Source: DASXQK01 sp963724385 (GTDB lineage Bacteria; Pseudomonadota; Alphaproteobacteria; Dongiales; Dongiaceae). Taken from it: DNA of 64,000 nucleotides. The notes beneath the pieces were generated by a model, which saw only the letters and a list, made by a program, of their open reading frames with translations, had not been told where the DNA came from and ran no database searches. The stretch lies in assembly GCA_963724385.1 (NCBI GenBank), contig CAVRUJ010000001.1:2170001-2234000 (forward strand), given 5' to 3'. The translations under genes were made by a program, and so were the position numbers. This document shows positions 1 through 8,843 of this stretch, one piece after another. The first letter of the stretch is position 1; every line of letters begins with the position of its first letter.

Positions 1-747
1 CTGGCGCTGCGCATGCATGGCGATGGCCCGAAGCGGATGCGCCTCAAGGCCAAGGGGCCGGGCGAAGTGACGGCCGAGCTGATCGAGACTGGCCATGACA
101 TCGAAATCCTGAACAAGGACCTCGTGCTCTGCACCCTCGACCAGGGCGCGACCTTGTCCATGGAGTTCACCGTGGAGAACGGAAAGGGCTATGTCGCCGC
201 CACCACCAGCCGGGCCGAGGACGCGCCCATCGGGCTCATCCCGGTCGACGCCCTGTTCAGCCCGGTACGCAAGGTCACTTACAAGGTGGACAACAGCCGC
301 GTCGGCCAGAAGACCGACTACGACCGCCTCACCATGCAGGTCGAAACCAACGGCACGGTCACGCCGGAGGACGCGGTGGCGCTTGCCGCCCGCATCCTGC
401 AGGACCAGCTCCAGCTCTTCATCAATTTCGAGGAGCCCTCGCTGGCGCAGGAGGAGGCCAAGACCGCCGAGCCGCCGTTCAACAAGAACCTGCTGCGCAA
501 GGTGGACGAGCTGGAGCTTTCGGTGCGTTCGGCCAACTGCCTGAAGAACGACAACATCGTCTATATCGGCGACCTGGTGCAGAAGACCGAGGCCGAGATG
601 CTGCGCACGCCCAACTTCGGCCGCAAGTCGCTGAACGAGATCAAGGAAGTCCTGGCGCAGATGGGATTGCATCTGGGCATGGAAATCCCGGGCTGGCCGC
701 CGGAGAACATCGAGGAGCTGGCCAAGCGCCTGGACGAGCCGTACTGA
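1..747 (+). CDS. rpoA: RNA polymerase alpha subunit (5'-truncated by window edge)
   Basis: Alpha subunit of RNA polymerase, which dimerises to seed core assembly and contacts promoter UP elements and activators. The reading frame is open from base 1, so the first part of the N-terminal domain lies outside the window; about 248 of roughly 335-340 codons are present. Visible parts are the end of the N-terminal dimerisation domain, an acidic linker, and the C-terminal domain with the RSANCL stretch that contains the DNA-contacting arginine, followed by GRKSLNEIKE. It is followed by rplQ, the usual ribosomal-operon order. No odd features are seen. Confidence 0.97.
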   Translation: MALRMHGDGPKRMRLKAKGPGEVTAELIETGHDIEILNKDLVLCTLDQGATLSMEFTVENGKGYVAATTSRAEDAPIGLIPVDALFSPVRKVTYKVDNSRVGQKTDYDRLTMQVETNGTVTPEDAVALAARILQDQLQLFINFEEPSLAQEEAKTAEPPFNKNLLRKVDELELSVRSANCLKNDNIVYIGDLVQKTEAEMLRTPNFGRKSLNEIKEVLAQMGLHLGMEIPGWPPENIEELAKRLDEPY

Positions 748-884
748 GCAGGCTCCGCTGACGGAGCTACTGCGGGCCGCGGTGGCCCATCCCGACCTAC
801 ATGATCCTCGGCGTTTGCCGGTGGACGCGCGGGGTCGGGGAGCGCAATCGGCCTTGATCGGCCGGAACGGAAAGGAGAGCGACC

Positions 885-1319
885 ATGCGTCACGGTTTGA
901 GCGGGCGTAAGCTCAATCGCACCAGCAGCCATCGCAAGGCCCTGTTCGCCAGCCTGGCGGCGGCGCTGGTGAAGCACGAGCAGATCCGCACGACCCTGCC
1001 CAAGGCCAAGGATCTGAGGCCCGTGGTGGAGCGCCTGGTCACGCTCGGCAAGCGCGGCGGCCTGCATGCCCGGCGCCAGATCATTTCCGTTCTCCAGGAC
1101 GAAGCCCTGGCGGCCAAATTGATCGGCCCGCTGGCCGAGCGCTATGCGAGCCGCAAGGGAGGCTATACGCGGGTGTTGAAGGCCGGATTCCGCTATGGCG
1201 ACGCGGCGCCGATGGCCGTCATCGAGTTCGTCGACCGGGATCCCGAGGCCAAAGGCAAGGACTCCGGTCCGAAGCAAGGCCAGCCGGCGGCTGAGGGCGC
1301 TGCGGCCGAGGCATCCTGA
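885..1319 (+). CDS. rplQ: 50S ribosomal protein L17
   Basis: Large-subunit ribosomal protein L17, which lies near the peptide exit tunnel. The N-terminus MRHGLSGRKLNRTSSHRKAL is the family signature, followed by the LVKHEQIRTTLPKAK block. At 144 residues it is slightly longer than the E. coli protein (127) because of a Lys/Gly/Glu-rich tail of about 20 residues, common in alphaproteobacteria. An AAAGGAGAG ribosome binding site precedes the ATG. It sits 137 bases after rpoA and is probably cotranscribed with it. Confidence 0.97.
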   Translation: MRHGLSGRKLNRTSSHRKALFASLAAALVKHEQIRTTLPKAKDLRPVVERLVTLGKRGGLHARRQIISVLQDEALAAKLIGPLAERYASRKGGYTRVLKAGFRYGDAAPMAVIEFVDRDPEAKGKDSGPKQGQPAAEGAAAEAS

Positions 1320-1342
1320 AGCCGAGCCCGTTCAAGGGTTAC

Positions 1343-2755
1343 TTGCGCTTGCGCCGCTTCGTAGCATTGCTCGGCTTCGCGGCGGCTCTGCTTGCCGCCG
1401 ACACATCCGGCGGCTGGGCTCAGGCGGTGCCGAGCACCAGGGCGGAGATCGTCTTCAGCTTCGCGCCGGTGGTGAAGCAGGTCGCCCCGGCCGTGGTCAA
1501 TATCTATACGCGCAGGGTGGTGCAGGGGCGGGCCGCCTCGCCCTTTTTCAACGACCCCTTCTTCCAGCAGTTCTTCGGCGGCCAGTTCGATTTCGGCGTC
1601 CCGCAGGAGCGGGTGCTGAGTTCGCTGGGCTCAGGCGTCATCATCGGCGCGGACGGCCTGATCGTGACCAACAATCATGTGATTCAGGACAGCGACCAGA
1701 TCACCGTGGTCCTGAACGACCGGCGCGAATTTCCGGCCAAGGTGGTGACCGCCGACGAGCGCGTTGACCTGGCGCTCTTGCGCATCGACACCGGCGGGAT
1801 GAAGTTGCCGACCCTGCCGCTGGCCGATTCCGACCAGCTTCAGGTCGGCGATCTCGTGCTCGCTATCGGCGATCCCTTCGGCGTCGGCCAGACGGTGACC
1901 AGCGGCATCATCTCCGCGCTCGCCCGCACCCAGGTGGGCATCAGCGACTATGGCTTCTTCATCCAGACCGACGCGGCGATCAACCCGGGTAACTCAGGCG
2001 GTCCGCTCGTGACCATGGACGGCAAGGTTGCCGGGATCAATTCCGCCATCTTTTCCAAGACTGGCGGGTCGGTCGGCATCGGCTTCGCCATTCCGGCCAA
2101 TATGGTAGCGGCCTTTCTCGCCGCCGAGAAAACTGGCGGGCATCTTGAGCGCGCCTGGATCGGCGTCAGGGGCGAAAGCGTGGGCGTGGACATGGCCGAA
2201 GGGCTCGGCCTATCCCATCCGACTGGCGTCGTCATCGACGAGGTCTATCCCGGCGGGCCGGCCGCTCGGGCGGGATTGCAACAGGGTGACGTCATCCTGG
2301 CGGTCAACGGCAAGGAGGTGGACGATCAGGGGAGCCTCCAGTTTCGCTTGGCGACGCTTGCCGCGGGCGGCGAGGCGACATTGACCGTTCAGCGCGGCGA
2401 GCAGCAGATGACGCTGCCGGTTCGCCCCCTGCCGCCCCCTGAGACGCCACCGGCCCAGCGCACCGAGCTTGCCGGCGCCGAACCGCTCGCGGGCGCGGTC
2501 GTCGCCAACCTTTCACCTGCCGTGGCGGACCAGTTGCAGCTAGCCGACGAGTGGCATGGCGTGGTGATCGTCAAGGTCCGGCGCGGCGGCTATGCCTACC
2601 GCCTCGGTCTGCAGAAGGGTGACATCATCGAATCCGTCAATGGCCGGCACACGGCCAACGTGATCGATGTGCAGGACGCGCTGGCAGCGGCCAATGGAAG
2701 TTGGGAGATCACGTTCAGCCGCGACGGGCAATCGCGCACTCTGCAGATCCAATGA
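1343..2755 (+). CDS. Do/DegP-type periplasmic serine protease with two PDZ domains
   Basis: HtrA-family envelope protease/chaperone that degrades misfolded exported proteins. A TTG start opens a Sec-type signal peptide (basic MRLRR, hydrophobic core, likely cleavage after AQA near residue 28). The trypsin-like domain carries the full triad: His112 in NNHV, Asp142 in VDLAL and Ser218 in GNSGGP. Two PDZ domains follow at about residues 250-345 and 375-465, each with a ligand-loop/GLQ(Q/K)GD(V/I)I pattern. The length of 470 is normal. It follows rplQ by 23 bases and precedes rarA, a common alphaproteobacterial order. DegP and DegQ cannot be told apart by eye. Confidence 0.92.
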   Translation: MRLRRFVALLGFAAALLAADTSGGWAQAVPSTRAEIVFSFAPVVKQVAPAVVNIYTRRVVQGRAASPFFNDPFFQQFFGGQFDFGVPQERVLSSLGSGVIIGADGLIVTNNHVIQDSDQITVVLNDRREFPAKVVTADERVDLALLRIDTGGMKLPTLPLADSDQLQVGDLVLAIGDPFGVGQTVTSGIISALARTQVGISDYGFFIQTDAAINPGNSGGPLVTMDGKVAGINSAIFSKTGGSVGIGFAIPANMVAAFLAAEKTGGHLERAWIGVRGESVGVDMAEGLGLSHPTGVVIDEVYPGGPAARAGLQQGDVILAVNGKEVDDQGSLQFRLATLAAGGEATLTVQRGEQQMTLPVRPLPPPETPPAQRTELAGAEPLAGAVVANLSPAVADQLQLADEWHGVVIVKVRRGGYAYRLGLQKGDIIESVNGRHTANVIDVQDALAAANGSWEITFSRDGQSRTLQIQ

Positions 2756-2793
2756 GCGCGCCAAATCCAATGACCAAGAAGGCGCGGCGCTGA
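2752..2793 (+). other. 13-codon mini-ORF linking protease stop and rarA start
   Basis: ATG at 2752 overlaps the protease stop (ATGA) and opens a 13-codon frame, MSAPNPMTKKARR, ending in TGA at 2791-2793. That TGA overlaps the CTG at 2790 that best begins RarA (CTGA). It could be a translational relay feeding ribosomes into rarA, or the true N-terminus of RarA separated by a frameshift. No homology is claimed. Confidence 0.3.
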
Positions 2794-4082
2794 CCGGTCT
2801 CTTCGAATCCCAGGCGCCCCGCCCGCTGGCCGATCGCCTTCGCCCGCGCCGGCTGGAGGAGATCGTCGGACAAAGCCACCTGCTGGCCGCCGACGCCCCC
2901 ATCGGCCGCATGCTCGCCGCCGGCCGGCTGTCCTCGATGATCCTCTGGGGGCCGCCCGGTTGCGGCAAGACGACCTTGGCCCGCCTTCTCGCCGACCAGA
3001 CCTCGCTCCACTTCGAGCCGCTGTCGGCTGTGTTCTCGGGCGTGGCCGACTTGCGGCGCATCTTCGAAGCGGCCAAGGGCCGGCGCGCGGCAGGCCAGGG
3101 CACGTTGCTGTTCATCGACGAGATCCACCGCTTCAACCGGGCTCAGCAGGATGGCTTCCTGCCCTATGTCGAAGACGGCACGGTGATTCTCGTGGGCGCC
3201 ACCACCGAGAACCCGTCCTTCGAGCTGATTGCCGCGCTCTTGTCGCGCTGCCAGGTGTTCGTTCTTAACCGGCTCGACGATTCCGCGATGGAGGAAATCC
3301 TGCTCAGGGCCGAGGCGGCCGAGGATCGTAAGCTGCCTCTCCAGCCCGAAGCCCGGCAGGCGATGCGCGCGATGGCCGACGGCGACGGGCGCTACCTTCT
3401 CAACATGGCCGAGGAGCTATTCCAGTTGCCAGCCGGCGCCACCCTGGACATGGCAGGATTGGCTGCCGCCGTTCAGCGCCGCGTGCCCCTCTACGATAAG
3501 GCCCAAGAAGGCCACTACAACCTGATCAGCGCGCTCCACAAGTCGCTCCGCGGCTCGGATACGGATGCCGGGCTCTACTGGCTGGCGCGCATGCTGGCGG
3601 GGGGCGAAGACCCGCGCTACATCGCGCGCCGCCTGCTGCGCTTTGCGGTCGAAGATATCGGGCTCGCCGATCCGGACGCGATCGTCCAGGCGCTCGCTGC
3701 CTGGGAGACCTACGAACGCCTGGGCTCGCCCGAGGGCGAATTGGCGCTCGCCCAATGCGTGATCTATCTGGGCACGGCGCCCAAGTCCAACGCCGCCTAT
3801 ACCGCCATGTCCGCGGCCAAGGCCGCGGCTACTCAAACCGGCTCGCTCATGCCGCCCAAGCACATCCTGAATGCCCCGACCCGGCTGATGAAGGATCTGG
3901 GTTACGGCAAGGACTATGCCTACGACCACAACGAGCCCGAGGCCTTCTCCGGGCAGAACTACTTCCCGGACGGCATGGCGCGCCAGGCGTTCTACAATCC
4001 GGCCGAGCGCGGCTTCGAGCGCGAGATTCGCAAGCGCCTGGACTATTGGGCGAAGCTCAGGGCCGAACGCCAGCGAAGCTGA
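2790..4082 (+). CDS. rarA: Replication-associated recombination protein A (RarA/MgsA AAA+ ATPase)
   Basis: AAA+ ATPase of the clamp-loader/RuvB group that acts at stalled replication forks. After a short N-terminus come APRPLADRLRPR and the GQSHLL motif, Walker A GPPGCGKTT, Walker B LFIDEIHRF, sensor-1 GATTENPSFE, and the family C-terminal region (RRLLRFAVEDIGLADP, then YAYDHNEPEAFSGQNYFPD). The family N-terminus is reached by a CTG at 2790 preceded by AAGAAGG at a suitable distance. The only ATG candidates upstream in frame (2667, 2694) lie inside the protease gene and would add unrelated residues. The start is therefore uncertain: a CTG start or a frameshift. Confidence 0.9.
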   Translation: MTGLFESQAPRPLADRLRPRRLEEIVGQSHLLAADAPIGRMLAAGRLSSMILWGPPGCGKTTLARLLADQTSLHFEPLSAVFSGVADLRRIFEAAKGRRAAGQGTLLFIDEIHRFNRAQQDGFLPYVEDGTVILVGATTENPSFELIAALLSRCQVFVLNRLDDSAMEEILLRAEAAEDRKLPLQPEARQAMRAMADGDGRYLLNMAEELFQLPAGATLDMAGLAAAVQRRVPLYDKAQEGHYNLISALHKSLRGSDTDAGLYWLARMLAGGEDPRYIARRLLRFAVEDIGLADPDAIVQALAAWETYERLGSPEGELALAQCVIYLGTAPKSNAAYTAMSAAKAAATQTGSLMPPKHILNAPTRLMKDLGYGKDYAYDHNEPEAFSGQNYFPDGMARQAFYNPAERGFEREIRKRLDYWAKLRAERQRS

Positions 4083-4114
4083 TCTGCAAACTTCGCATGG
4101 CTCCCTAAGCCTTT

Positions 4115-4858
4115 ATGCCTGCTTTGAAGTTGTACCCTTACACCGATGCCGCTAGCTTCCGCTCTCTCGCGGCGAAGACGAAGGACCGAACACCGATGCG
4201 CGATTACCTGTCGCCCGAGCGCGATCACGTCGCGCTGCTTTGCATCGACGCCCAGCGAGATTTCTGCCAGCCCAATGCCCGCGCCAAGACCGGCGGCGCC
4301 ACGGGCGCGGTCGGCGCCATGAAGCGTCTGGCCGACGGCTTCCGCGCCAAGGGCCGGCCGATCGTCCATGTGGTCCGCCTCTATCGCTGCGACGGTTCGA
4401 ATGTGGAACTCTGCAATCGGGCCTCGATCGAGGAGGGCCAGCGCATTGTCATGCCCGGGAGCCTTGGGGCCGAGCTGGTCGATCAGCTGAAGCCCGATCC
4501 GGCCCAGCGGCTCGATGCGAGCCTGCTCCTCGAGGGACGGTTCCAGGAACTGGGGCGCCGCGAATGGGTCATGTATAAGCCGCGCTGGAGCGCCTTCCAC
4601 GGCACCGAGCTGGAGCGGCATCTGCGCGGTCTCGGCATCACGACTTTGGTCATTTCTGGCTGCAATTTCTCCAATGGGCCTCAGGCGACCGTCTATGCGG
4701 CGAGCAACCGCGACTTCCGCATCGTGCTGGCGACGGACGCGCTTTCGGGGAGCAACGACGTCTCGCTCGCGGAGCTGGCCCGGATGGGCGTCTATCTGAT
4801 GACGACGGAGCAGTGCCTCGGCTGGATTTCCCGCGAGGGACAGGTCGCCGCCGCGTGA
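4115..4858 (+). CDS. Cysteine hydrolase of the isochorismatase superfamily
   Basis: Isochorismatase-like hydrolase, a fold used by nicotinamidases, N-carbamoyl amidases and related amide hydrolases. The three catalytic positions are visible: Asp45 (CIDAQRDF), Lys155 (MYKPRW) and Cys183 (SGCNFSNGP). An internal ATG at 4196 gives a shorter 220-residue form beginning MRDYLSPERD, closer to the usual domain start, so the first 27 residues may not be translated. It lies between rarA and the pseudouridine synthase gene on the same strand. The substrate cannot be assigned. Confidence 0.8.
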   Translation: MPALKLYPYTDAASFRSLAAKTKDRTPMRDYLSPERDHVALLCIDAQRDFCQPNARAKTGGATGAVGAMKRLADGFRAKGRPIVHVVRLYRCDGSNVELCNRASIEEGQRIVMPGSLGAELVDQLKPDPAQRLDASLLLEGRFQELGRREWVMYKPRWSAFHGTELERHLRGLGITTLVISGCNFSNGPQATVYAASNRDFRIVLATDALSGSNDVSLAELARMGVYLMTTEQCLGWISREGQVAAA

Positions 4859-4898
4859 GTGCGGGTGCCCGGGCGGCAGGACTCGATCCGACTTCCCG

Positions 4899-5888
4899 AT
4901 GAGTGCCGCCTCGATCGCCGTGGCGCCGGCGGAAGGAGAGCTGCGCCTCGACCGCTGGTTCAAGCGGCATTACCCCGATCTGCCGCATGGCCGGCTGGAG
5001 AAGCTCCTGCGCACCGGACAAATCCGCGTCGACGGCGGCCGCGCCAAGGCGGGGCAGAGGCTGCAGCCCGGCCAGATCATTCGCGTGCCGCCCATGGAGC
5101 TGGCACCCAAGCCGACGCCCTCGCACCGGCCAGGCCGCGAGATCGCCGGCGCCAAGGCAGCGAGGACGGAACTCCTGCGCCGCGTCCTTTACCGGGACGA
5201 CGACGTGCTCATCGTTGACAAGCCCGCCGGCCTCGCGGTCCAGGGCGGCAGCGGCACGGAGCTGCATGTCGATGCGCTGCTGGACGCCTTGCGCTTTGGC
5301 TCGCCCGAGCGCCCACGCCTAGTCCATCGCCTGGACAAGGACACCAGCGGGGTTCTCGTTCTCGCGCGGAACGCCTCGGCGGCAAGCTGGCTCGCCGAAG
5401 CCTTCCGCCACAAGGAGGCGCGCAAGATCTATTGGGCGATCGTGGTCGGCCTGCCGAAACTCTCGGCCGGGCGAATCGATCTTGCCCTTGCCAAACAGGG
5501 CAGCAACCGCGGCGAGCGCGTACGGCCGGACGAGGAGGGCCGGCGCGCCGTCACGTTCTATCGCGTGGTCGAACATGCGGGGCGTCGCGCTGCCTGGCTC
5601 GCTCTCATGCCTGAGACCGGCCGAACCCACCAGCTTCGCGTCCATTGTGCCGAAATAGGAACGCCCATCCTGGGCGACGGCAAATATGGCGGAAGCGGCG
5701 CCTTCCTGCCCGGGGTGGACTTGGCCAAGCGCCTGCATCTGCACGCCCGCAGCATTGCATTGCCTCGGCCGGGCGGCGGCATCGTCTCGGCCAAGGCGCC
5801 GCTGCCCAAGCACATGGCGGCAACCTGGCGATTCTTCGGCTTCGACCTCGAACCCGCTGTTGAGCCGTTGGCGGATGTTGAGGCCTGA
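4899..5888 (+). CDS. rluC: Ribosomal large-subunit pseudouridine synthase, RluC/RluD type
   Basis: Converts specific uridines in 23S rRNA to pseudouridine. The order is an N-terminal S4 RNA-binding domain (about residues 14-75, with RLEKLLRTGQIRVDGG) and a catalytic domain with motif HRLDKDTSG, whose Asp146 is the expected nucleophile, followed by GRTHQLRVH and GDGKYG. Length 329 fits RluC. RluC is favoured over RluD from its position after rarA and the S4 domain form, but the target uridines cannot be read from sequence. The last 40 residues are hydrophilic and variable. Confidence 0.88.
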   Translation: MSAASIAVAPAEGELRLDRWFKRHYPDLPHGRLEKLLRTGQIRVDGGRAKAGQRLQPGQIIRVPPMELAPKPTPSHRPGREIAGAKAARTELLRRVLYRDDDVLIVDKPAGLAVQGGSGTELHVDALLDALRFGSPERPRLVHRLDKDTSGVLVLARNASAASWLAEAFRHKEARKIYWAIVVGLPKLSAGRIDLALAKQGSNRGERVRPDEEGRRAVTFYRVVEHAGRRAAWLALMPETGRTHQLRVHCAEIGTPILGDGKYGGSGAFLPGVDLAKRLHLHARSIALPRPGGGIVSAKAPLPKHMAATWRFFGFDLEPAVEPLADVEA

Positions 5889-6006
5889 CAGGGAATGGTC
5901 AGCCAACGGAGACAATTCGGAAAGCCATTCACGGGATACTTGCGCGCGACGCCAGCAGGGTTGATCATTTGTCCGGCTGATCACCGGGCACCAAGGGAGG
6001 CTCAGG

Positions 6007-8082
6007 ATGCGCCTTAGAACCGTTGTCATCGGGGTCGTCGTGCTCTTCGTGGCGCTGATCGCCACCGTCGTCGCCATCCTGATGTCCATCGACTTCAACC
6101 AGTACAAGGGCCAGATCGCCGACGCGGTGAAGGCCGCGACGGGGCGCGAACTCACCATTAACGGCAATTTCAAGCTCGGCCTTTCGCTTACGCCCTCGGT
6201 TTCGGTGGATGACGTGAGCTTCGCCAACGCACCCGGTGGATCGCGGCCGAACATGCTGACTTTGAAGCATTTGGCCGTGCAGATGGAGCTGCTGCCGCTG
6301 CTCTCCAAGCAAATCAAAGTCGACAGCCTGGTGCTGGACGGCGCCGACATCCTCCTCGAGACCAATGCCAAAGGGGAAGGCAACTGGGTGTTTGGAACGC
6401 CGGCTACCGCTGGGACGGCAAGCAGCACGACGAGCCTGCCCACGACGTCAGGCGGAACGATGCAGCTGCCCCAGGTGAGCCAGGTCCAGATTCGCGATTC
6501 TATGGTGACCTATCGCGACGGCGTTACCGGCGTCAGCCACAGCTTCAAGGTCGACAAGCTCGACGCCACCACCAGCAACGGCAAGATCGACATCACGCTG
6601 GCCGCCTTGCTGGGTACGACGCCGTTGAACGTCACGGGCAGTGTCGGCGCGCCGGAGCTGCTTTCGGGCTCGGCTCCTTATCCTCTCGACATCACCATCA
6701 CCAGCGGCAACACGACGGCTTCGGTCAAGGGCGAGGTCGCCCAGATCACCAAGATGCAGGGCATCAATCTCCAGGTCGCCGCCAAGGGCAATGCGTTGTC
6801 CGACCTCAACGGTCTGGCCGGCGCCAGCCTGCCTCCGCTCGGGCCTTACAGCTTTGGCGGCGTGGTGAACGACACGGCCGGCGGCTACAAGGTGACGGCG
6901 ATGCAGCTCACCATGGGAAGCAGCAGCCTGACCGGCGACGTGGGCCTCGCGCTTGGCGGCAAGCGGCCGAAGATCGCGGCCAATTTGGCGGCCACCAAGA
7001 TCGACCTCAAGGACTTCGGCGTGAAGCCGGCGCCGGCTGGCGGCGCATCCAGCGGTTCCTCCGCTGGCAGCAGCGACGGGCGGGTCTTCCCGGCTACGCC
7101 GCTTCCCTTCTCCGGTCTGATGGCTGCGGACGCCGATCTCAATCTCGCGGCCCAGCAGATGATCAAGGCACCGGTGACCATGGACAACGTCAAGCTGGTG
7201 CTGTCGCTGGCGGACGGCAGGCTGCAGATAAAGCCCTTCTCCGCCGGGCTCGCCGGCGGGACCATGGTGATCAACATGTCGGTCGATGGCGCCAGGACTC
7301 CCGCGCCCGTTGCCGTCGACGTCGCCGCCAACCAGGTCGAGGCGGGGAGCTTGATGCAAGTGATGGCCGGCAGCAGCGTGCTGTCGGGCGGGCGGGTCAA
7401 CATGAAGACCAGCGTCGCCGGCGCCGGCAACTCGGTCAGGGCGATCATGGCGGGCCTGAACGGCAGGTTCGATGCGACCATGGGTCCTGGCAACATCAAC
7501 AACGACTTCGCCAAGCTGATGTTCGCGGACCTTTTCAAGATGTTCTCGTCCGGCGGCGGCGACAGCTCGAACCTGAAATGCGCGGTCGTGGGCTATGACA
7601 TCAATCGCGGGCTCGCCAACACCCGCCGGCTCGCCGTCGAGACCAGCGGGGCCACGATCATCGGCAACGGCACGATCAACCTTGCGACCGAAGGACTCGA
7701 CTTGCATCTGGTGCCCTATGCCTCCTCGGCGAACCTGACGGCGCTCGCCATTCCCATGCAGGTCGGCGGCACAATGGCCCATCCCAGCGTCGCGCCCGAT
7801 GCCGCGGCGATGGCGAGCGGAACCCTGAAAACGGTCTTGTCCACGCCGGGCAATGTCCTGGGCACGGTCGGCAGCATCGCCGGCATCGGCGGCGGCCAGC
7901 AGGCAAGCAGCGGTGCGGATACCGGTGCCGGCTGCGGCTCCGCTGCGGCGGCGCAGGCCAAGACGACGACCCAGCCAAAGCAGGGCGGCACACAGTCCAC
8001 CAGCGGGAGCGGGGGGCTTCTGGGCGGTGTCGGGAACGCGGCCACTGGCGCCACCAACGCCATCAAGAGCCTGCTGCCCTGA
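6007..8082 (+). CDS. AsmA family envelope protein
   Basis: Large inner-membrane-anchored periplasmic protein of the AsmA group, whose better-studied relatives span the envelope and influence phospholipid transport and outer-membrane assembly. One N-terminal transmembrane segment (about residues 6-28, VVIGVVVLFVALIATVVAIL) is followed by the AsmA N-terminal domain with GRELTINGNFKL, then beta-rich repeats. The C-terminal domain has the pattern VETSGATIIGNGTINLATEGLD cut here as two halves, with LDLHLVP next. A low-complexity Gly/Ser/Thr/Gln tail closes the 691-residue protein. Its TGA stop overlaps the likely CTG start of the ATP12 gene (CTGA). Confidence 0.85.
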   Translation: MRLRTVVIGVVVLFVALIATVVAILMSIDFNQYKGQIADAVKAATGRELTINGNFKLGLSLTPSVSVDDVSFANAPGGSRPNMLTLKHLAVQMELLPLLSKQIKVDSLVLDGADILLETNAKGEGNWVFGTPATAGTASSTTSLPTTSGGTMQLPQVSQVQIRDSMVTYRDGVTGVSHSFKVDKLDATTSNGKIDITLAALLGTTPLNVTGSVGAPELLSGSAPYPLDITITSGNTTASVKGEVAQITKMQGINLQVAAKGNALSDLNGLAGASLPPLGPYSFGGVVNDTAGGYKVTAMQLTMGSSSLTGDVGLALGGKRPKIAANLAATKIDLKDFGVKPAPAGGASSGSSAGSSDGRVFPATPLPFSGLMAADADLNLAAQQMIKAPVTMDNVKLVLSLADGRLQIKPFSAGLAGGTMVINMSVDGARTPAPVAVDVAANQVEAGSLMQVMAGSSVLSGGRVNMKTSVAGAGNSVRAIMAGLNGRFDATMGPGNINNDFAKLMFADLFKMFSSGGGDSSNLKCAVVGYDINRGLANTRRLAVETSGATIIGNGTINLATEGLDLHLVPYASSANLTALAIPMQVGGTMAHPSVAPDAAAMASGTLKTVLSTPGNVLGTVGSIAGIGGGQQASSGADTGAGCGSAAAAQAKTTTQPKQGGTQSTSGSGGLLGGVGNAATGATNAIKSLLP

Positions 8083-8798
8083 TCGAAGCATCTCGGCGAC
8101 TGTTCAAGGAAGCCGTCGTCCGCCTGGAGGAAGGCGGCTTCCGCATTGTTCTCGACGGCAGGCTGCTGGCGACACCGGCCAAGGCCCCGTTATATCTGCC
8201 GAGCCGGGCTCTGGCTGAGGCCATCGCCGAAGAATGGCGCGGCCAGGAAGACCGGATCCGGCCTCAGGACATGCCGCTCAGCCAATTGGCCAATACGGCG
8301 CTCGATCGGGTCGCGCCCCAGCCAATGACGGTTATCGAGGGGCTGCTGGCCTACGCAGGCACCGACCTCGTTTGCTATCGGGCTGAAGCCCCGGAATCGC
8401 TGAGCGAGCGACAGCAACGACTTTGGCAGCCCTTGCTCGACTGGCTTGAGGCCCGGCACGGTGCGGCCCTGACCGTGCACTGGGGCGTGCTGCCGCGGCC
8501 CCAGCCGGATGCGGCGATCCAGCGCCTCGGCCGGCATATCGCGAGCCTGGACCCCTTCACCCTGGTTGCGCTTGACTTGGCCACGCGGACCGCCGGTTCC
8601 CTGGTGGTCGGCCTGGCTCTCGTCGAAGGCCGCCTGGATCCGGCGGAAGCCTTCGCCCTTTCCCAACTGGACGAGACCTTCCAGATGGAACGCTGGGGCG
8701 AGGATAGCGAGGCCGCGCTCCGCCGGCGCGCCATCGAAGCCGAGTTCGGCCTCATTCACCGCTTCCTCCAGCTGCTCGGCGAAGAACCTGCCGCCTAG
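8079..8798 (+). CDS. ATP12-family F1-ATPase assembly chaperone
   Basis: ATP12 chaperone, which binds the F1 alpha subunit during ATP synthase assembly in mitochondria and alphaproteobacteria. From the CTG at 8079 or 8100 the frame reads LFKEAVVRLEEGGFRIVLDG, then LLATPAKAPL and ALAEAIAEEW, the conserved N-terminal ATP12 region, then MPLSQLANTALDRV and the DLVCYRA segment. No ATG, GTG or TTG occurs in frame before 8271, and a start there would delete the first 60 or so conserved residues. With the CTG the product is 239 residues, the family's usual length. CTG at 8079 overlaps the asmA stop (CTGA). Confidence 0.85.
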   Translation: MIEASRRLFKEAVVRLEEGGFRIVLDGRLLATPAKAPLYLPSRALAEAIAEEWRGQEDRIRPQDMPLSQLANTALDRVAPQPMTVIEGLLAYAGTDLVCYRAEAPESLSERQQRLWQPLLDWLEARHGAALTVHWGVLPRPQPDAAIQRLGRHIASLDPFTLVALDLATRTAGSLVVGLALVEGRLDPAEAFALSQLDETFQMERWGEDSEAALRRRAIEAEFGLIHRFLQLLGEEPAA

Positions 8799-8843
8799 CG
8801 CCGGTCCCGGCTTTTTGCTATTGGCTGATTCTCGGGGGGAGGA

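Noticed and set aside
2667..2789. ATG at 2667 as the true rarA start
   Set aside because: The 41 residues it would add are the +1 shadow of the protease C-terminus and do not resemble the RarA N-terminus.
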